Shown: in pieces, positions 26,841 to 35,693 of the stretch
Position numbering within the stretch: the first letter of the stretch is position 1
How the letters are laid out: each line of letters opens with the position of its first letter
NCBI GenBank assembly: GCA_963783195.1
Contig: CAWAMV010000004.1
Location: 2,542,001 to 2,606,000, forward strand
Length of the DNA: 64,000 nucleotides
Source of the DNA: Croceibacterium_B sp963783195
GTDB lineage: Bacteria > Pseudomonadota > Alphaproteobacteria > Sphingomonadales > Sphingomonadaceae
Direction of reading: 5' to 3'
Notes under the pieces: model-generated
Databases searched by the model: none
The model's input: only the letters and a program-made list of their open reading frames with translations
Told to the model about the DNA's origin: nothing
Made by a program: the position numbers and the translations under genes

Positions 26841-26868
26841 CCTATCGGCAGGCCCCGCGCCAAGTCAA
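26841..26868 (-). promoter_or_regulatory. Putative purA promoter
   Basis: TTGACT (26863-26868) and GATAGG (26841-26846) on the minus strand, spaced by 16 bases, lie about 95 bases ahead of the purA start. Confidence 0.4.
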
Positions 26869-27405
26869 CCCGGCAACCCCGATTTCGGCGACGATTTAGG
26901 GGCCGATTTCGGGCCGATTTACGAGGAGGATGGAACACATGGAACGGGGTTCTGGGGGAGAAATGCGGGGTCGTGAGAAGCGGCTCAAGTTACACCAGGG
27001 CGACACATCAGGACGGGGCGCGGGTGAAGGATGTCTAACGGCGGCTGGTAAGTGCGAAAGGCAGGCGTGAAATGAGGACGACGACATGGTCCGGGCCCCG
27101 TTCGGCAAAAATGCGAATCGCAACCGTTATGCCTTTGCCGCGGAGTAGGAAAACGCATTGCGGTCGCGCGCGATCCATACGAGCGGCCCGCGCGAAACGC
27201 GCGCGCCCACGGAAACGACCATTCCGCTTCACTTCAGCACGCTTCGGCCACCACCGAGTGGAAGCAGAACCATGCCGAAACTTCTCGTCGGCAATTTACA
27301 ATTGCTATTGAATCGCAATGTCTGGAGCAGACATTCTCACGTTGGAGGGGTCAGGACGTTTCGTATCGGAGGCGCCAGTCCAATCCCCGAATATCCTGGC
27401 GAAGC
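26869..27405. other. Intergenic region without a supportable gene
   Basis: This stretch between the purA promoter and the metY-like pseudogene holds only short arginine-rich or antisense frames with no ribosome site or recognisable motif. Base composition becomes more AT-rich around 27285-27330. It may mark the edge of the accessory region. I see no repeat, tRNA or hairpin of note. Confidence 0.4.
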
Positions 27406-28705
27406 TTACCTTTCCGCCTGTGCCAACGCCCTGTCGATGTCCTCCAGAATGTCGTCGATGTGCTCCAGGCCGATCGAGAGCCGCACGTAGCCCGGGGATA
27501 CTCCCGATGCGGCCTGTTCGGCCTCACCCAGCTGAGAGTGTGTGGTGGACGCGGGGTGAATGGCGAGGCTGCGTGCGTCACCGATGTTTGCCACATGGTA
27601 GAATAGCTGCAGAGGCATCGATGAAACGGCGACCGCTCTCAATTCCACCGCCGAGTTCGAAGCCGAGCAATCCGCCTTGCCCTCCTTGCAGGTAGCGCTC
27701 TGCAAGAGCACGCGCCTCTCCGCTCTGCTGCGAAGGGTGGATCACCCGGGCAACCGCTGGGTGTCGCGCCAGGTGCTCGGCAACAGCGAGCGCGTTCGCG
27801 CAATGCCGCTCCATTCGCAGCGGCAGCGTTTCAATTCCTTGAAGGAGCTGGAACGCGTTGAAGGGAGAGAGGGCGGCACCCAGATCGCGCAGCAGCACCA
27901 CGCGGGCCCGAAGCACGTAGGCAACTGGGCCGAGAGGCTTGGCTGCTTCGACCCAGACAGCCCCGTGATAGGAGGGATCGGGCGTGTTCAGCTGCGGCTG
28001 CCGCGATGGATGCGCCGCCCAGTCGAAGTTTCCGCCGTCGACCAGGATCCCGCCGATCGAGGTGCCGTGCCCCCCCAGGTATTTCGTGGCCGAGTAGACC
28101 ACGATCGCGGCGCCGTGATCAAACGGGCGGCAGATCAGCGGTGCGGCTGTATTGTCCATGATAAGCGGGATACCCAGGCCGCGCCCGATCTTCGCCACCT
28201 CCGCTATCGGGAAGACCTCCAGCTTCGGATTCGGCAGAGTCTCGGCATAATAGGCGCGGGTGCGCTCGTCGGTTGCCCGGGCAAAGTTCTCCGGGTCCGA
28301 GGAGTCCACAAAGCGGACTTCAATCCCCTGATCCCGAAGAGTGTTGGCGAACAGGTTGTACGTTCCCCCGTACAGCGCGGTCGAGCTGACGATATTGTCT
28401 CCCGCTCGCGCAAGGTTCTGGATCGAGTAGGCGGAAGCCGCCTGCCCGGAAGCGACTGCCAGGGCGGCCGCTCCTCCTTCAAGAGCGGCTACTCTCTTCT
28501 CGAGCACATCGGTCGTGGGGTTCATGATCCGCGTGTAGATGTTGCCCATTTCCTGCAGCGCGAAGAGCGACGCGGCATGTTCCGCGTCACGGAACTGGTA
28601 GGACGTGGTCTGGTGGATCGGCACCGCTACCGAACCTGTCGAGGCGTCGGCGCGCCACCCTGCATGGAGCGCGAGCGTTTCGGGATGCGGCTTCTTGATC
28701 GTCAT
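27406..28705 (-). pseudogene. O-acetylhomoserine sulfhydrylase-type enzyme, frameshifted near the C-terminus
   Basis: The frame from ATG 28705 encodes a Cys/Met-metabolism PLP enzyme (MetY type): LALHAGW, HQTTSYQF, the SGQAASAYSIQNL segment, PLIMDNTAAP and the PLP lysine in VYSATKYLGGHGT. At about 27611-27615 one extra base (GCCTCTG where GCCCTG is expected) throws the reading into an early stop. The remaining C-terminus continues in another frame: LQLFYHVANIGDARSLAIHP, ASTTHSQL, and so on to 27406. All motifs are conserved in both frames, so the lesion is recent or is a sequencing error. Confidence 0.75.
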
Positions 28706-28783
28706 TGATGTACTCCAGGTACTGTAGAGAGGGCGCCATAGCCGACCGCTCGGCATCGAGCCACCGCGCCAGGCGGTCGATGA

Positions 28784-29203
28784 TCAGGGTTGGCTGTATC
28801 CCAGCGGACGCACAGAAAGCTTCCCGGTGCCCGGATCCTTCGAAAAGTAAACGCCCCCTTTTACCTTCGATCCGCCGGGCACGTAATCGAAGGTGAGTTG
28901 CGCCGTCTGCACTTCCTGGCCTTCGCGGGTGAGCGTGACCTCGACGTTCACTTGCTGCGCTGTCGCCTCGGTCCGATTCCGTGCCTCGACCTCGACCAGA
29001 TAATAGTTGCCGGAGGGCCCGACCGAAGAGACATCGAACTCCAGTTGCGGCGGCGAACTGCTGTCGCCGCGCACAGCCTGGTAGCCGATGGTTCCGATCA
29101 GGACGAGAGCAAGCAGCAAGCCCACGCCGCCCGCGAACCACTCAAGCCAGGACTTGCCCTGGCGGTCGTCGCCGTCCTTCTTCTGGCGCGTTTCTTCGTT
29201 CAT
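28784..29203 (-). CDS. TIGR02588-type single-helix membrane protein
   Basis: A 139-residue protein with a charged cytosolic N-terminus, one transmembrane helix (about residues 26-46, GGVGLLLALVLIGTIGYQAV) and a beta-rich exterior domain (YYLVEVEARNRTEATAQQVN, TFDYVPGG). This matches the TIGR02588 family, regularly paired with TIGR02587. Function is unknown. It lies 10 bases downstream of its partner. Confidence 0.75.
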   Translation of the reverse strand: MNEETRQKKDGDDRQGKSWLEWFAGGVGLLLALVLIGTIGYQAVRGDSSSPPQLEFDVSSVGPSGNYYLVEVEARNRTEATAQQVNVEVTLTREGQEVQTAQLTFDYVPGGSKVKGGVYFSKDPGTGKLSVRPLGYSQP

Positions 29204-29213
29204 CGCGTCCCCC

Positions 29214-30065
29214 TCACAAGATCAACCGGGCGGCCGCAGCCCCCAGCGCGGCTGGAAACCCCAGAACGGCGACCATCATGGCAATGTGATACACAGAGAC
29301 TCCTTCGGTTCGGCCGAAGGTCCACAGCATGTAGGTACTGACGATTATCGCGATCCCATATCCGGCCAATCCTTGTCGGACGAGGAGGCCGAACGGCCCC
29401 GTGCCCTTGTCAAGGTCCTCGCCCCCTTTGAAGTCGAGCGCGTAGACGAAGGCGAGCAGCATCACGATTGAGAGTGCTATCAGCGCTAACGCTTGCCACG
29501 GGTGCATCTTGTAGGAAATGAGGATCATCTCCTCCGTGGGTGCGACGTTGAAAGCAAAGAACACCGCGCCGGTGGCCATGATCAGGAGGTTGGCTCCATA
29601 CCCCTGCTGAAAATCGTCCTGACCACTGCCGCTGCCGCCGCCCGCGCCGCCACCCATCTGGCCGCGCGCAAGAATGGCGCCGATGCTCGCCGGCACGGTC
29701 TGTAGAGCTATCTTGCCCACAGCCTCACGAGCGGAACTATCTGGAGGCAGTATCCCGAAAAGCATCAGGATGACCGCTGACGCCACAGCACCGATGCCCC
29801 ACGCGACCAGCGCGTCGGTCATATCGTCTCCAAGCGTGCGCGTTTTCTCGAAGCCCACCATGCGGGATAATGGGACCAGAAGCGCCAGCGTCAGCCCCAG
29901 GAGCAGAACAAAGCGCTTCGGGGCGATGTAGAAGCCCAGCCACCACATCTCCATCGTCATCATGAGTGGCAGGGCGAAAAGCACGGCCCCGCCGAATGCT
30001 CGGGCGACACCGCGGAGAAACTTTGCTCGATCAAAAGATGCTTCGTGCGCCATGGCCGCGTCCAT
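29214..30065 (-). CDS. TIGR02587-type integral membrane protein
   Basis: A 283-residue protein with seven or eight hydrophobic helices and a Gly/Ser-rich loop (GGGAGGGSGSGQDD) in the middle. FNVAPTEEMILISYKMHPWQ is a conserved-looking loop. The start at 30065 follows a GGAAG ribosome site; 30053 is an alternative. It pairs with the TIGR02588 gene. The function of the pair is unknown to me. Confidence 0.75.
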   Translation of the reverse strand: MDAAMAHEASFDRAKFLRGVARAFGGAVLFALPLMMTMEMWWLGFYIAPKRFVLLLGLTLALLVPLSRMVGFEKTRTLGDDMTDALVAWGIGAVASAVILMLFGILPPDSSAREAVGKIALQTVPASIGAILARGQMGGGAGGGSGSGQDDFQQGYGANLLIMATGAVFFAFNVAPTEEMILISYKMHPWQALALIALSIVMLLAFVYALDFKGGEDLDKGTGPFGLLVRQGLAGYGIAIIVSTYMLWTFGRTEGVSVYHIAMMVAVLGFPAALGAAAARLIL

Positions 30066-30180
30066 CAACTTCCGGAGATAACAACGGTCGGAGTGGTATT
30101 GCGCTCCCGGTTCGCGACAGCGACAGGTATTCTCGCTGGCGCACCCGCCCCGGCGTCGTCCGGGGTGAGCGCGGCTCCGC

Positions 30181-31023
30181 TCACCCGTTGCGCCCGGCCA
30201 ACTCGCCAAGCTCGGCGTTCGTAAGCCGCGCGCCGGATACTGCTCCGGCCGTCCAGATCACAGAGTTGGCGTAAGTGACGGCCACGCCGTTCGCCTCGGC
30301 AAGGCGCCGCACCGCGAACATCGTAGCGACCAGTTCGGCGGGGCGCGCCTGCGGAGCCGTGAAAGGACCCTTTCGATCCCATCGGGCAAAGCGAACCAGG
30401 CCCCACGAGCCCATTGCGCGCAAGACATGGCGGTCGGGCTTCGACAAATCGAACCCGAGGTTGCGGAGCGCCTCGGCTGCGAGGGCTATGCCAAAGCCAG
30501 GCAGCTTCCACTTCCGGTCCTTCCCCAACAGGAGCGCAATCCTCTCCGAAGCTTCTCCCGCTTCCTTGAATGCCGCCCGGATCATTTCGTCCGCGCTGTC
30601 GTGGTGCTCTTCTCCTGCCAACACCGCCGCCGTCTGCCGAAGCCTGAGGAGACTGTCGCGCAGCCGGGCCGAACCCGCTCGCTGCGCGCGAAACCAGTCC
30701 ACGATCTGCTCGATGTCCGCGTCGCTCACATGTGCAAACGCGTGTGGGTCGAAGCCGCTGAACCGGTCCCCCAGACTGGCGCGGATCGCCTCGATCCGTT
30801 CCCACCGGGTGTTGCCGGAAAGGAGCGCCAGAGTGAACGCCTCAAACGCCTGTCGATCCGAAATCGGCGGACCGGAGCCGGGTGAGCGAGTGACCGGACG
30901 TGGCACGTCAAGGCCAGCGCGAGCGCGCCAGTCCGGCTCCCGTTTCTCCAGGCGCCGGAGGAGGTTTTCCCACAAAAGCGTGGGGGACACCGTCTCATTC
31001 GGAAGATCAGCTTCGCCAGGCAC
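30181..31023 (-). CDS. HhH-GPD superfamily DNA glycosylase-like protein
   Basis: A 280-residue, largely helical protein. AFTLALLSGNTRWERIEAI resembles the start of the HhH-GPD fold, LPGFGIALAAEALRNLG is the helix-hairpin-helix, and LSKPDRHVLRAMG places the catalytic aspartate. This is the layout of base-excision glycosylases such as the 3-methyladenine/EndoIII group, although no iron-sulfur cluster cysteines are present. Base specificity cannot be told. It lies upstream of the TIGR02587/02588 pair on the same strand. Confidence 0.6.
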   Translation of the reverse strand: MPGEADLPNETVSPTLLWENLLRRLEKREPDWRARAGLDVPRPVTRSPGSGPPISDRQAFEAFTLALLSGNTRWERIEAIRASLGDRFSGFDPHAFAHVSDADIEQIVDWFRAQRAGSARLRDSLLRLRQTAAVLAGEEHHDSADEMIRAAFKEAGEASERIALLLGKDRKWKLPGFGIALAAEALRNLGFDLSKPDRHVLRAMGSWGLVRFARWDRKGPFTAPQARPAELVATMFAVRRLAEANGVAVTYANSVIWTAGAVSGARLTNAELGELAGRNG

Positions 31024-31227
31024 CTGAAGAAAAGCAGCCCAGCAGAAGCGAGTTCCCGGCGGCGCGATCGCCGTGCGTCCGCGGGGCGTCGCGACCCTTC
31101 TCAGGGAAACGGAAGTTCACCAGTAGCGGGTCGCTAACAGACCGTCTCTTCTAGCGCAGGCGGGAAAGCAGCCCTTCTGCCGACCCGTTGCTTACATCGC
31201 GGCTGCTCACATCGTCTCGCAGCAAGA

Positions 31228-32829
31228 TCAAATCCCCAGCTCAGAAAGGCTCCGTTCGATCGCCTCGCGGGCATGTGTTGGGGCGAACGGAAACGAACGG
31301 AAGAAGACTTCGGAGGTGAGGTCGGGATCTTCCCTGCGGGCGCGAGCCAGCCAGTGCTGCGCCTCTTCCTCACGTTCGGCCATTTGGGCTGTTATCGCAG
31401 CAATGAGTTCGATGTGCTTGTGGGCGCCCGGCATCGTGGCCGCACGTGCACCGAGATCGGCGGCCTTCTCGTAGTCGCCGAGTTGAACTTGGAGCAGCGC
31501 GCGACTGGAGACCATGGCATAAGCCAGTGGATCGAGGGGGCTGAGGTCCAGTGCAAGGGCGAGGTCAGAGTCGGCGCTCTGGACCCGGCCCACCATCGTC
31601 CCGACCAATCCGCGGTTGTAGACCCCTTGGGCGAAACTGGGGCTGATGTTGATGGCGCCGTCGAACCACTCGATCGAATCCTCCAGCCGCCCTTCGAGCC
31701 ACAGGCTGCGCCCCACGTTGAAATGGGCAAAAGGATCGATTCTGTCTGCCTCGATCGCCAGATGTGCCAAGTTTCGCGCCGCCTCGGTTTCAGCCGCCGG
31801 GTCTTCGGCGAAGCCAAGAAAGGCATTTTGGAAGTGGGTGAATGAAAGCCCGCCGAGAGCTCTTGAAAAGTAAGGATCCCGTGCGAGCGCCTGTTGGAAA
31901 AACCTAGCCGCGCGCCCGTTATCCTCCCGGGTAAAACGATACATGTGATCGAGGCCGAGATGAAAACTCGCCCATGTATCGAGTTCGTTGGCTGGTCGCG
32001 CGCGCGCAAGCCGGACCTCATTGCGCGGGATTTGCACCGTCAGGGCGTCGACCACCTGCGTTTCGATCTCGGGCCGCATGTGCTGGAGTTCGCTCAATGC
32101 GCCGCGATAACTCTCGCCCCAGATCGTCACACCGTCGTTGGCGTCGACCAGTGAGGTTGCGACGGTGACTTCTCGGCCAATTATCTCGACGGTGCCGGTG
32201 AGGCAGTATCCGGTTCCAAGCTGGCGACCGACCGCAACCGGGTCCATGTCGGCTCCACGGAAACGAAAGCTCGAGCCTCGTGCAATGACGAACAGCCAAT
32301 AAAGCCGCGACAAGTCCATAATGATGTCGGCCGGTAGGGCGTCTGCCACGATATCATGCGGACCAGCCTCGCCCACGACGTGGAAAGGCAACACGGCGAT
32401 CGAGGGACGGCCGTCGCGTGCGTTGCGTTGTTCCAAACTTTCAGCTTGAGGCGGCCCCGCAACCGCCGCTGGCGCAATCGCGCAGATGGCCTCTCCAGGC
32501 CCGGCAGGCGCGATTTCGCCTACGAACCGAAAGCCCCGGCCGTGAATCGTGCGGATGAGCCGCTGCTGGTTGCCGTCGTCGCCAACGGCCTTGCGCGCGG
32601 CTTTTATTCTCGCGGCGACAGCGGACTCCGAAACGATCCGTCCGGCCCAGATCTTGTCGATGACCTCGTCCTTGCTCACCATTCGGTCGTGGCTTTCGAC
32701 AAGTAGCGTCAGCAGCGAAAGGACCTGAGGTTCGACGTGCACGCGCTGCCCATCCAACCGCAATTCGAAGCGGGCGGGGTCAAGCTCAAAGCTCTCGAAA
32801 CGCCAGATGCGCGGGATCGATTCCGACAA
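31228..32829 (-). CDS. Winged-helix (OmpR/CadC-type) regulator with TPR domain
   Basis: A 533-residue protein. Residues ~5-105 are a Trans_Reg_C winged helix (RFESFELDPARFELRLDGQ, LIRTIHGRGFRFVGE). Residues ~150-290 resemble the FlgO-like/adenylate-cyclase-associated region (SIAVLPFHVVGE, YCLTGTVEIIGREVTVATSLVDA). TPR-like helices follow to the end. No transmembrane helix is seen, unlike CadC itself. It is divergent from the tautomerase gene with a 137-base spacer and may control that stress cluster. Confidence 0.82.
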   Translation of the reverse strand: MSESIPRIWRFESFELDPARFELRLDGQRVHVEPQVLSLLTLLVESHDRMVSKDEVIDKIWAGRIVSESAVAARIKAARKAVGDDGNQQRLIRTIHGRGFRFVGEIAPAGPGEAICAIAPAAVAGPPQAESLEQRNARDGRPSIAVLPFHVVGEAGPHDIVADALPADIIMDLSRLYWLFVIARGSSFRFRGADMDPVAVGRQLGTGYCLTGTVEIIGREVTVATSLVDANDGVTIWGESYRGALSELQHMRPEIETQVVDALTVQIPRNEVRLARARPANELDTWASFHLGLDHMYRFTREDNGRAARFFQQALARDPYFSRALGGLSFTHFQNAFLGFAEDPAAETEAARNLAHLAIEADRIDPFAHFNVGRSLWLEGRLEDSIEWFDGAINISPSFAQGVYNRGLVGTMVGRVQSADSDLALALDLSPLDPLAYAMVSSRALLQVQLGDYEKAADLGARAATMPGAHKHIELIAAITAQMAEREEEAQHWLARARREDPDLTSEVFFRSFPFAPTHAREAIERSLSELGI

Positions 32830-32966
32830 GGAGCATCCCCTTCGCGAGAAATCTTCACGAAAACGTCAGCCATCTTCACGGCCCCGTCAAGCATCGCCTG
32901 TCCGCCGCGCATATCTGGGATTCATCGGAAGCAACCACTGGCGACCGACTTCCAAGGAGAAACCAG

Positions 32967-33191
32967 ATGCCACTTGTTACCATCGACGTGATCAAGGACG
33001 TTTTTACCGAGGAGCAGAAGCACGAACTGATCGCCAATGTCACCGAAGCGATGATTGCCGTGGAAGGCGAAGCCATGCGCCCGGTTACCTGGGTCCGGAT
33101 CATGGAAGTCGAACAAGGCGACTGGGCCATCGGCGGACAGCGGCTCGGCGCGGCGGACATTCACGCCATGGCGGGCAAGAAAGCCGCCTGA
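32967..33191 (+). CDS. 4-oxalocrotonate tautomerase-family protein
   Basis: A 74-residue protein starting with the catalytic proline (MPLVTIDVIKDVFTEEQK) required in this family, with a TWVRIMEVEQGDWAIGG C-terminal beta hairpin. An AAGGAG ribosome site supports the start. The substrate is unknown. It is the first gene divergent from the winged-helix/TPR regulator. Confidence 0.85.
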   Translation: MPLVTIDVIKDVFTEEQKHELIANVTEAMIAVEGEAMRPVTWVRIMEVEQGDWAIGGQRLGAADIHAMAGKKAA

Positions 33192-33430
33192 TCACCGCAC
33201 TCCAAAATGGGGGCCGCGCTCTTCAGCGCGGCTGCCTCCCCGACCTCCGCTTTACAGCATTCGTAATCATGCCGGCGGGGTGAGGGCCGCGAACGTAGTC
33301 GGGCGGCTGATTTCTTCCGCTTTGAAGCGGCTCCGGCGCAAAGATATCGAAGACCTTCATCGAACCGTCAAGCTCGCCCCGCCCCCAAGAAATATTACTC
33401 TTCGAGCGTCAACAACAAAGGAAATGCGAG

Positions 33431-33796
33431 ATGGCGAGAGATGTGGAGATCCTCCGCTTCGACAATCCAGATGAAGTGCTGGACATGAAAGAAGCGGGCG
33501 GAATTGCAATTGTGGGGACCAGTTCCGGCGTGAGAGGCATGCGAGCAATTTTCGAACCGGGCTGGACGTGGGAGAGGGACGAGAAACCCCTGCTCGGATC
33601 ACCGGATGCCTGCCCGATGCATCACACTGGCTACTGCATGAAAGGTACACTGGTCGTCCGCATGACAGAAACAGGCGACGAAACTCGTATTGTCTCAGGA
33701 GACTTCTTTGAGATTCCTCCGGGTCACGACGGCTATGTGGAGGGCGACGAGAGCGTGGAGCTAATCCTCTTCGTCGCAGCGGGCCGTGGACACTGA
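33431..33796 (+). CDS. Cupin-domain protein
   Basis: A 121-residue single-domain cupin. PMHHTGYCMKGTLVVRM fits cupin motif 1 (His, His, Gly) and SGDFFEIPPGHDGYVEGDE fits motif 2. Such proteins bind a metal and serve as small enzymes or sensors. An AAAGGAAA ribosome site precedes the ATG. Function is not evident from neighbours. Confidence 0.75.
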   Translation: MARDVEILRFDNPDEVLDMKEAGGIAIVGTSSGVRGMRAIFEPGWTWERDEKPLLGSPDACPMHHTGYCMKGTLVVRMTETGDETRIVSGDFFEIPPGHDGYVEGDESVELILFVAAGRGH

Positions 33797-33987
33797 TCTG
33801 ACATCCACGCAACCGTTTGAACTGGCGCAGGGCGACTTGGTTTTCTCCGTCGGCGCGCTGCTGATGGGCTGGGACGGCGTGAACCTGCACAGCCGTTGCA
33901 TATTTCGCACGTGCCTTAATTGCGCATTTCATTTACCTATTACTGCGGTTCGAAGTCGCCGAACCGTAGTCAAAGGATTTCACAGTC

Positions 33988-34674
33988 ATGGCCGACATAC
34001 CTCTTGTCGATACCGCCATTCATCACCAGCCGATCGATTTGCGCGATCACTTCGCGCTCGGTTTCACCAAGGTGCTGCGCTTCTGTGCCGATACCTTCTT
34101 TGCCAAGCGCTACGGGCACCGCGCAATCGTCCTCGAAACCGTCGCAGCCGTTCCCGGGATGGTCGGCGCGACGATCAACCACCTGAAGTGCCTGCGCCGC
34201 ATGTGCGACGACAACGGATGGATCCGCACCCTGATGGAGGAAGCAGAGAACGAACGCATGCACCTGATGACCTTCGTCGAGGTTGCCCAGCCCACAGTTT
34301 TCGAGCGCCTCGTGATCCTTGGCGTGCAGTGGCTCTTCTACCTGGCGTTCTTCGCCCTTTACGTCGTCAGCCCGCGCACGGCGCACCGCATTGTCGGCTA
34401 CTTCGAGGAAGAAGCGGTGATCAGCTACACGTTGTACCTGAAGGAAATCGACGAAGGACGCAGCCCGAACACGCCTGCACCAGCAATCGCTCGGCACTAC
34501 TGGAAACTTCCCGACAACGCGACGCTGCGCGACGTGGTGCTGGTTGTGCGTGCCGACGAAGCACATCACCGCGACGTCAACCATGGCTTCGCAAACCAGT
34601 TGGCGGGCGAGACTCCCGCCGCGAACGCGGCCGCATACCCAGAACATGCTGGCGACATTCGTTTGGCGGCGTAG
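33988..34674 (+). CDS. Alternative oxidase (ubiquinol oxidase, AOX)
   Basis: A 228-residue di-iron membrane oxidase that passes electrons from ubiquinol to oxygen without proton pumping. The four-helix ligand set is visible: LETVAAVPGMVG, ENERMHLMTF, YFEEEAVISY and ADEAHHRDVNHGF. A hydrophobic membrane-binding segment lies between (WLFYLAFFALYVV). AOX is known in some Novosphingobium and other proteobacteria. An AAGGA ribosome site supports the start. Confidence 0.93.
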   Translation: MADIPLVDTAIHHQPIDLRDHFALGFTKVLRFCADTFFAKRYGHRAIVLETVAAVPGMVGATINHLKCLRRMCDDNGWIRTLMEEAENERMHLMTFVEVAQPTVFERLVILGVQWLFYLAFFALYVVSPRTAHRIVGYFEEEAVISYTLYLKEIDEGRSPNTPAPAIARHYWKLPDNATLRDVVLVVRADEAHHRDVNHGFANQLAGETPAANAAAYPEHAGDIRLAA

Positions 34675-34814
34675 CGGAGCTGACGTAGGGTTCGTGCGTG
34701 TCCCGGGCCGGTACGCACGGGCCCGCCTACCCCTGGCGTCGGATGAACCGCTTATCTCCTCCGACACTTCGCGGCTCGCCGGTGTCACATATGCTTGCAC
34801 GGAGATGTCGAAAC

Positions 34815-35171
34815 GTGACGCACGAGTACGATGATCCGATAACACCAGAGGCGATCGAAAAGGCAGCGCAGCTTGCATTTTCCTGCTGGAGCGGCGAGCC
34901 GAGTGGCTCGCTTTTCGACCATGTGGACCGCGTCGTTCACGAAACGTTTTGCGGCTGCGCCCTTGGCATCCAAGACGCGCTCGAGGGCGGCAAGTCCGGC
35001 ACCCACCGAGCGATCGAACAGGCGGTCAGGGCTCGTGTTGCCGAGTTGAGCCGCGGACTTGGGGAGTGGGACGAGGTCGACGAAGCGTCCGATCAGTCCT
35101 TTCCCGCGAGTGACCCGCCGGCCTGGACCAACGGAAGGCCGGCGGGACGCAAAACGTCGAAGGAGTCCTGA
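34815..35171 (+). CDS. Small protein with C-terminal SFPASDPPAW motif
   Basis: A 118-residue protein if the GTG at 34815 (GGAG upstream) is used; an in-frame ATG lies at 34791. The body is helical with a CGCALG pair, and the tail DEASDQSFPASDPPAWT is a motif I know from many small proteobacterial proteins of unknown role. Its stop overlaps the next cupin start (TGATG). Confidence 0.6.
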   Translation: MTHEYDDPITPEAIEKAAQLAFSCWSGEPSGSLFDHVDRVVHETFCGCALGIQDALEGGKSGTHRAIEQAVRARVAELSRGLGEWDEVDEASDQSFPASDPPAWTNGRPAGRKTSKES

Positions 35172-35494
35172 TGGCACTGCATCATATCCAGCCAACCGAA
35201 ATCGCCCACCTCAACGAAGCGGCCGAAAGCGGATCACGCCGCCACGCGCTTGTGAAAACGAGCCAATTCGAAGCCATGCGCCTGTTGCTCGCGGCGGGCG
35301 AAGAGGTCCCCGAGCACCAGGTCCCGGGATTTGCTACCATCCTGTGCCTGAGCGGGTCCGTCGTGCTCATGTTGAGCGACAAGACAGTGACCATGAACCC
35401 GGACGACTGGCTCTATTTGGATCGTGGGCAGCGGCACTCGGTCAGGGCAACCGACGATGCCAGCCTGCTCGTTACCATCATGTTGGACAAGTAG
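35171..35494 (+). CDS. Small cupin protein
   Basis: A 107-residue cupin (RLLLAAGEEVPEHQVPGFATILCLSG; WLYLDRGQRHSV). It is translationally coupled to the preceding gene. HxH of motif 1 is reduced to EHQ, so metal binding may be weak. The function is unknown; a redox or stress role is guesswork from the AOX neighbourhood. Confidence 0.7.
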   Translation: MALHHIQPTEIAHLNEAAESGSRRHALVKTSQFEAMRLLLAAGEEVPEHQVPGFATILCLSGSVVLMLSDKTVTMNPDDWLYLDRGQRHSVRATDDASLLVTIMLDK

Positions 35495-35693
35495 TCTTCG
35501 ATTTGCGGTCCAAAGCCAACCAGCAGTGGTGAGCGACAGGCAGCCCTGCTCGTGTTGAACTCGATTGCCGCCATTCGGCATCCCAATCTCGGTCAGTTCT
35601 GACTTCCGCCTGCAAGTAGCTTGGCAAACCCGCCTAACCGTTGCACTCTCCCACTCAACTAAAGAACTCGGGCTTCACGGTCCGACGGAGGGG

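Noticed and set aside
26896..27311. Several 60-80 codon frames between purA and the metY-type pseudogene
   Set aside because: No ribosome sites, no motifs, and arginine-rich composition typical of chance frames.
34698..34814. A 39-codon upstream extension of the SFPASDPP protein
   Set aside because: The sequence is unlike the rest of the protein, and a GGAG site supports the GTG at 34815.
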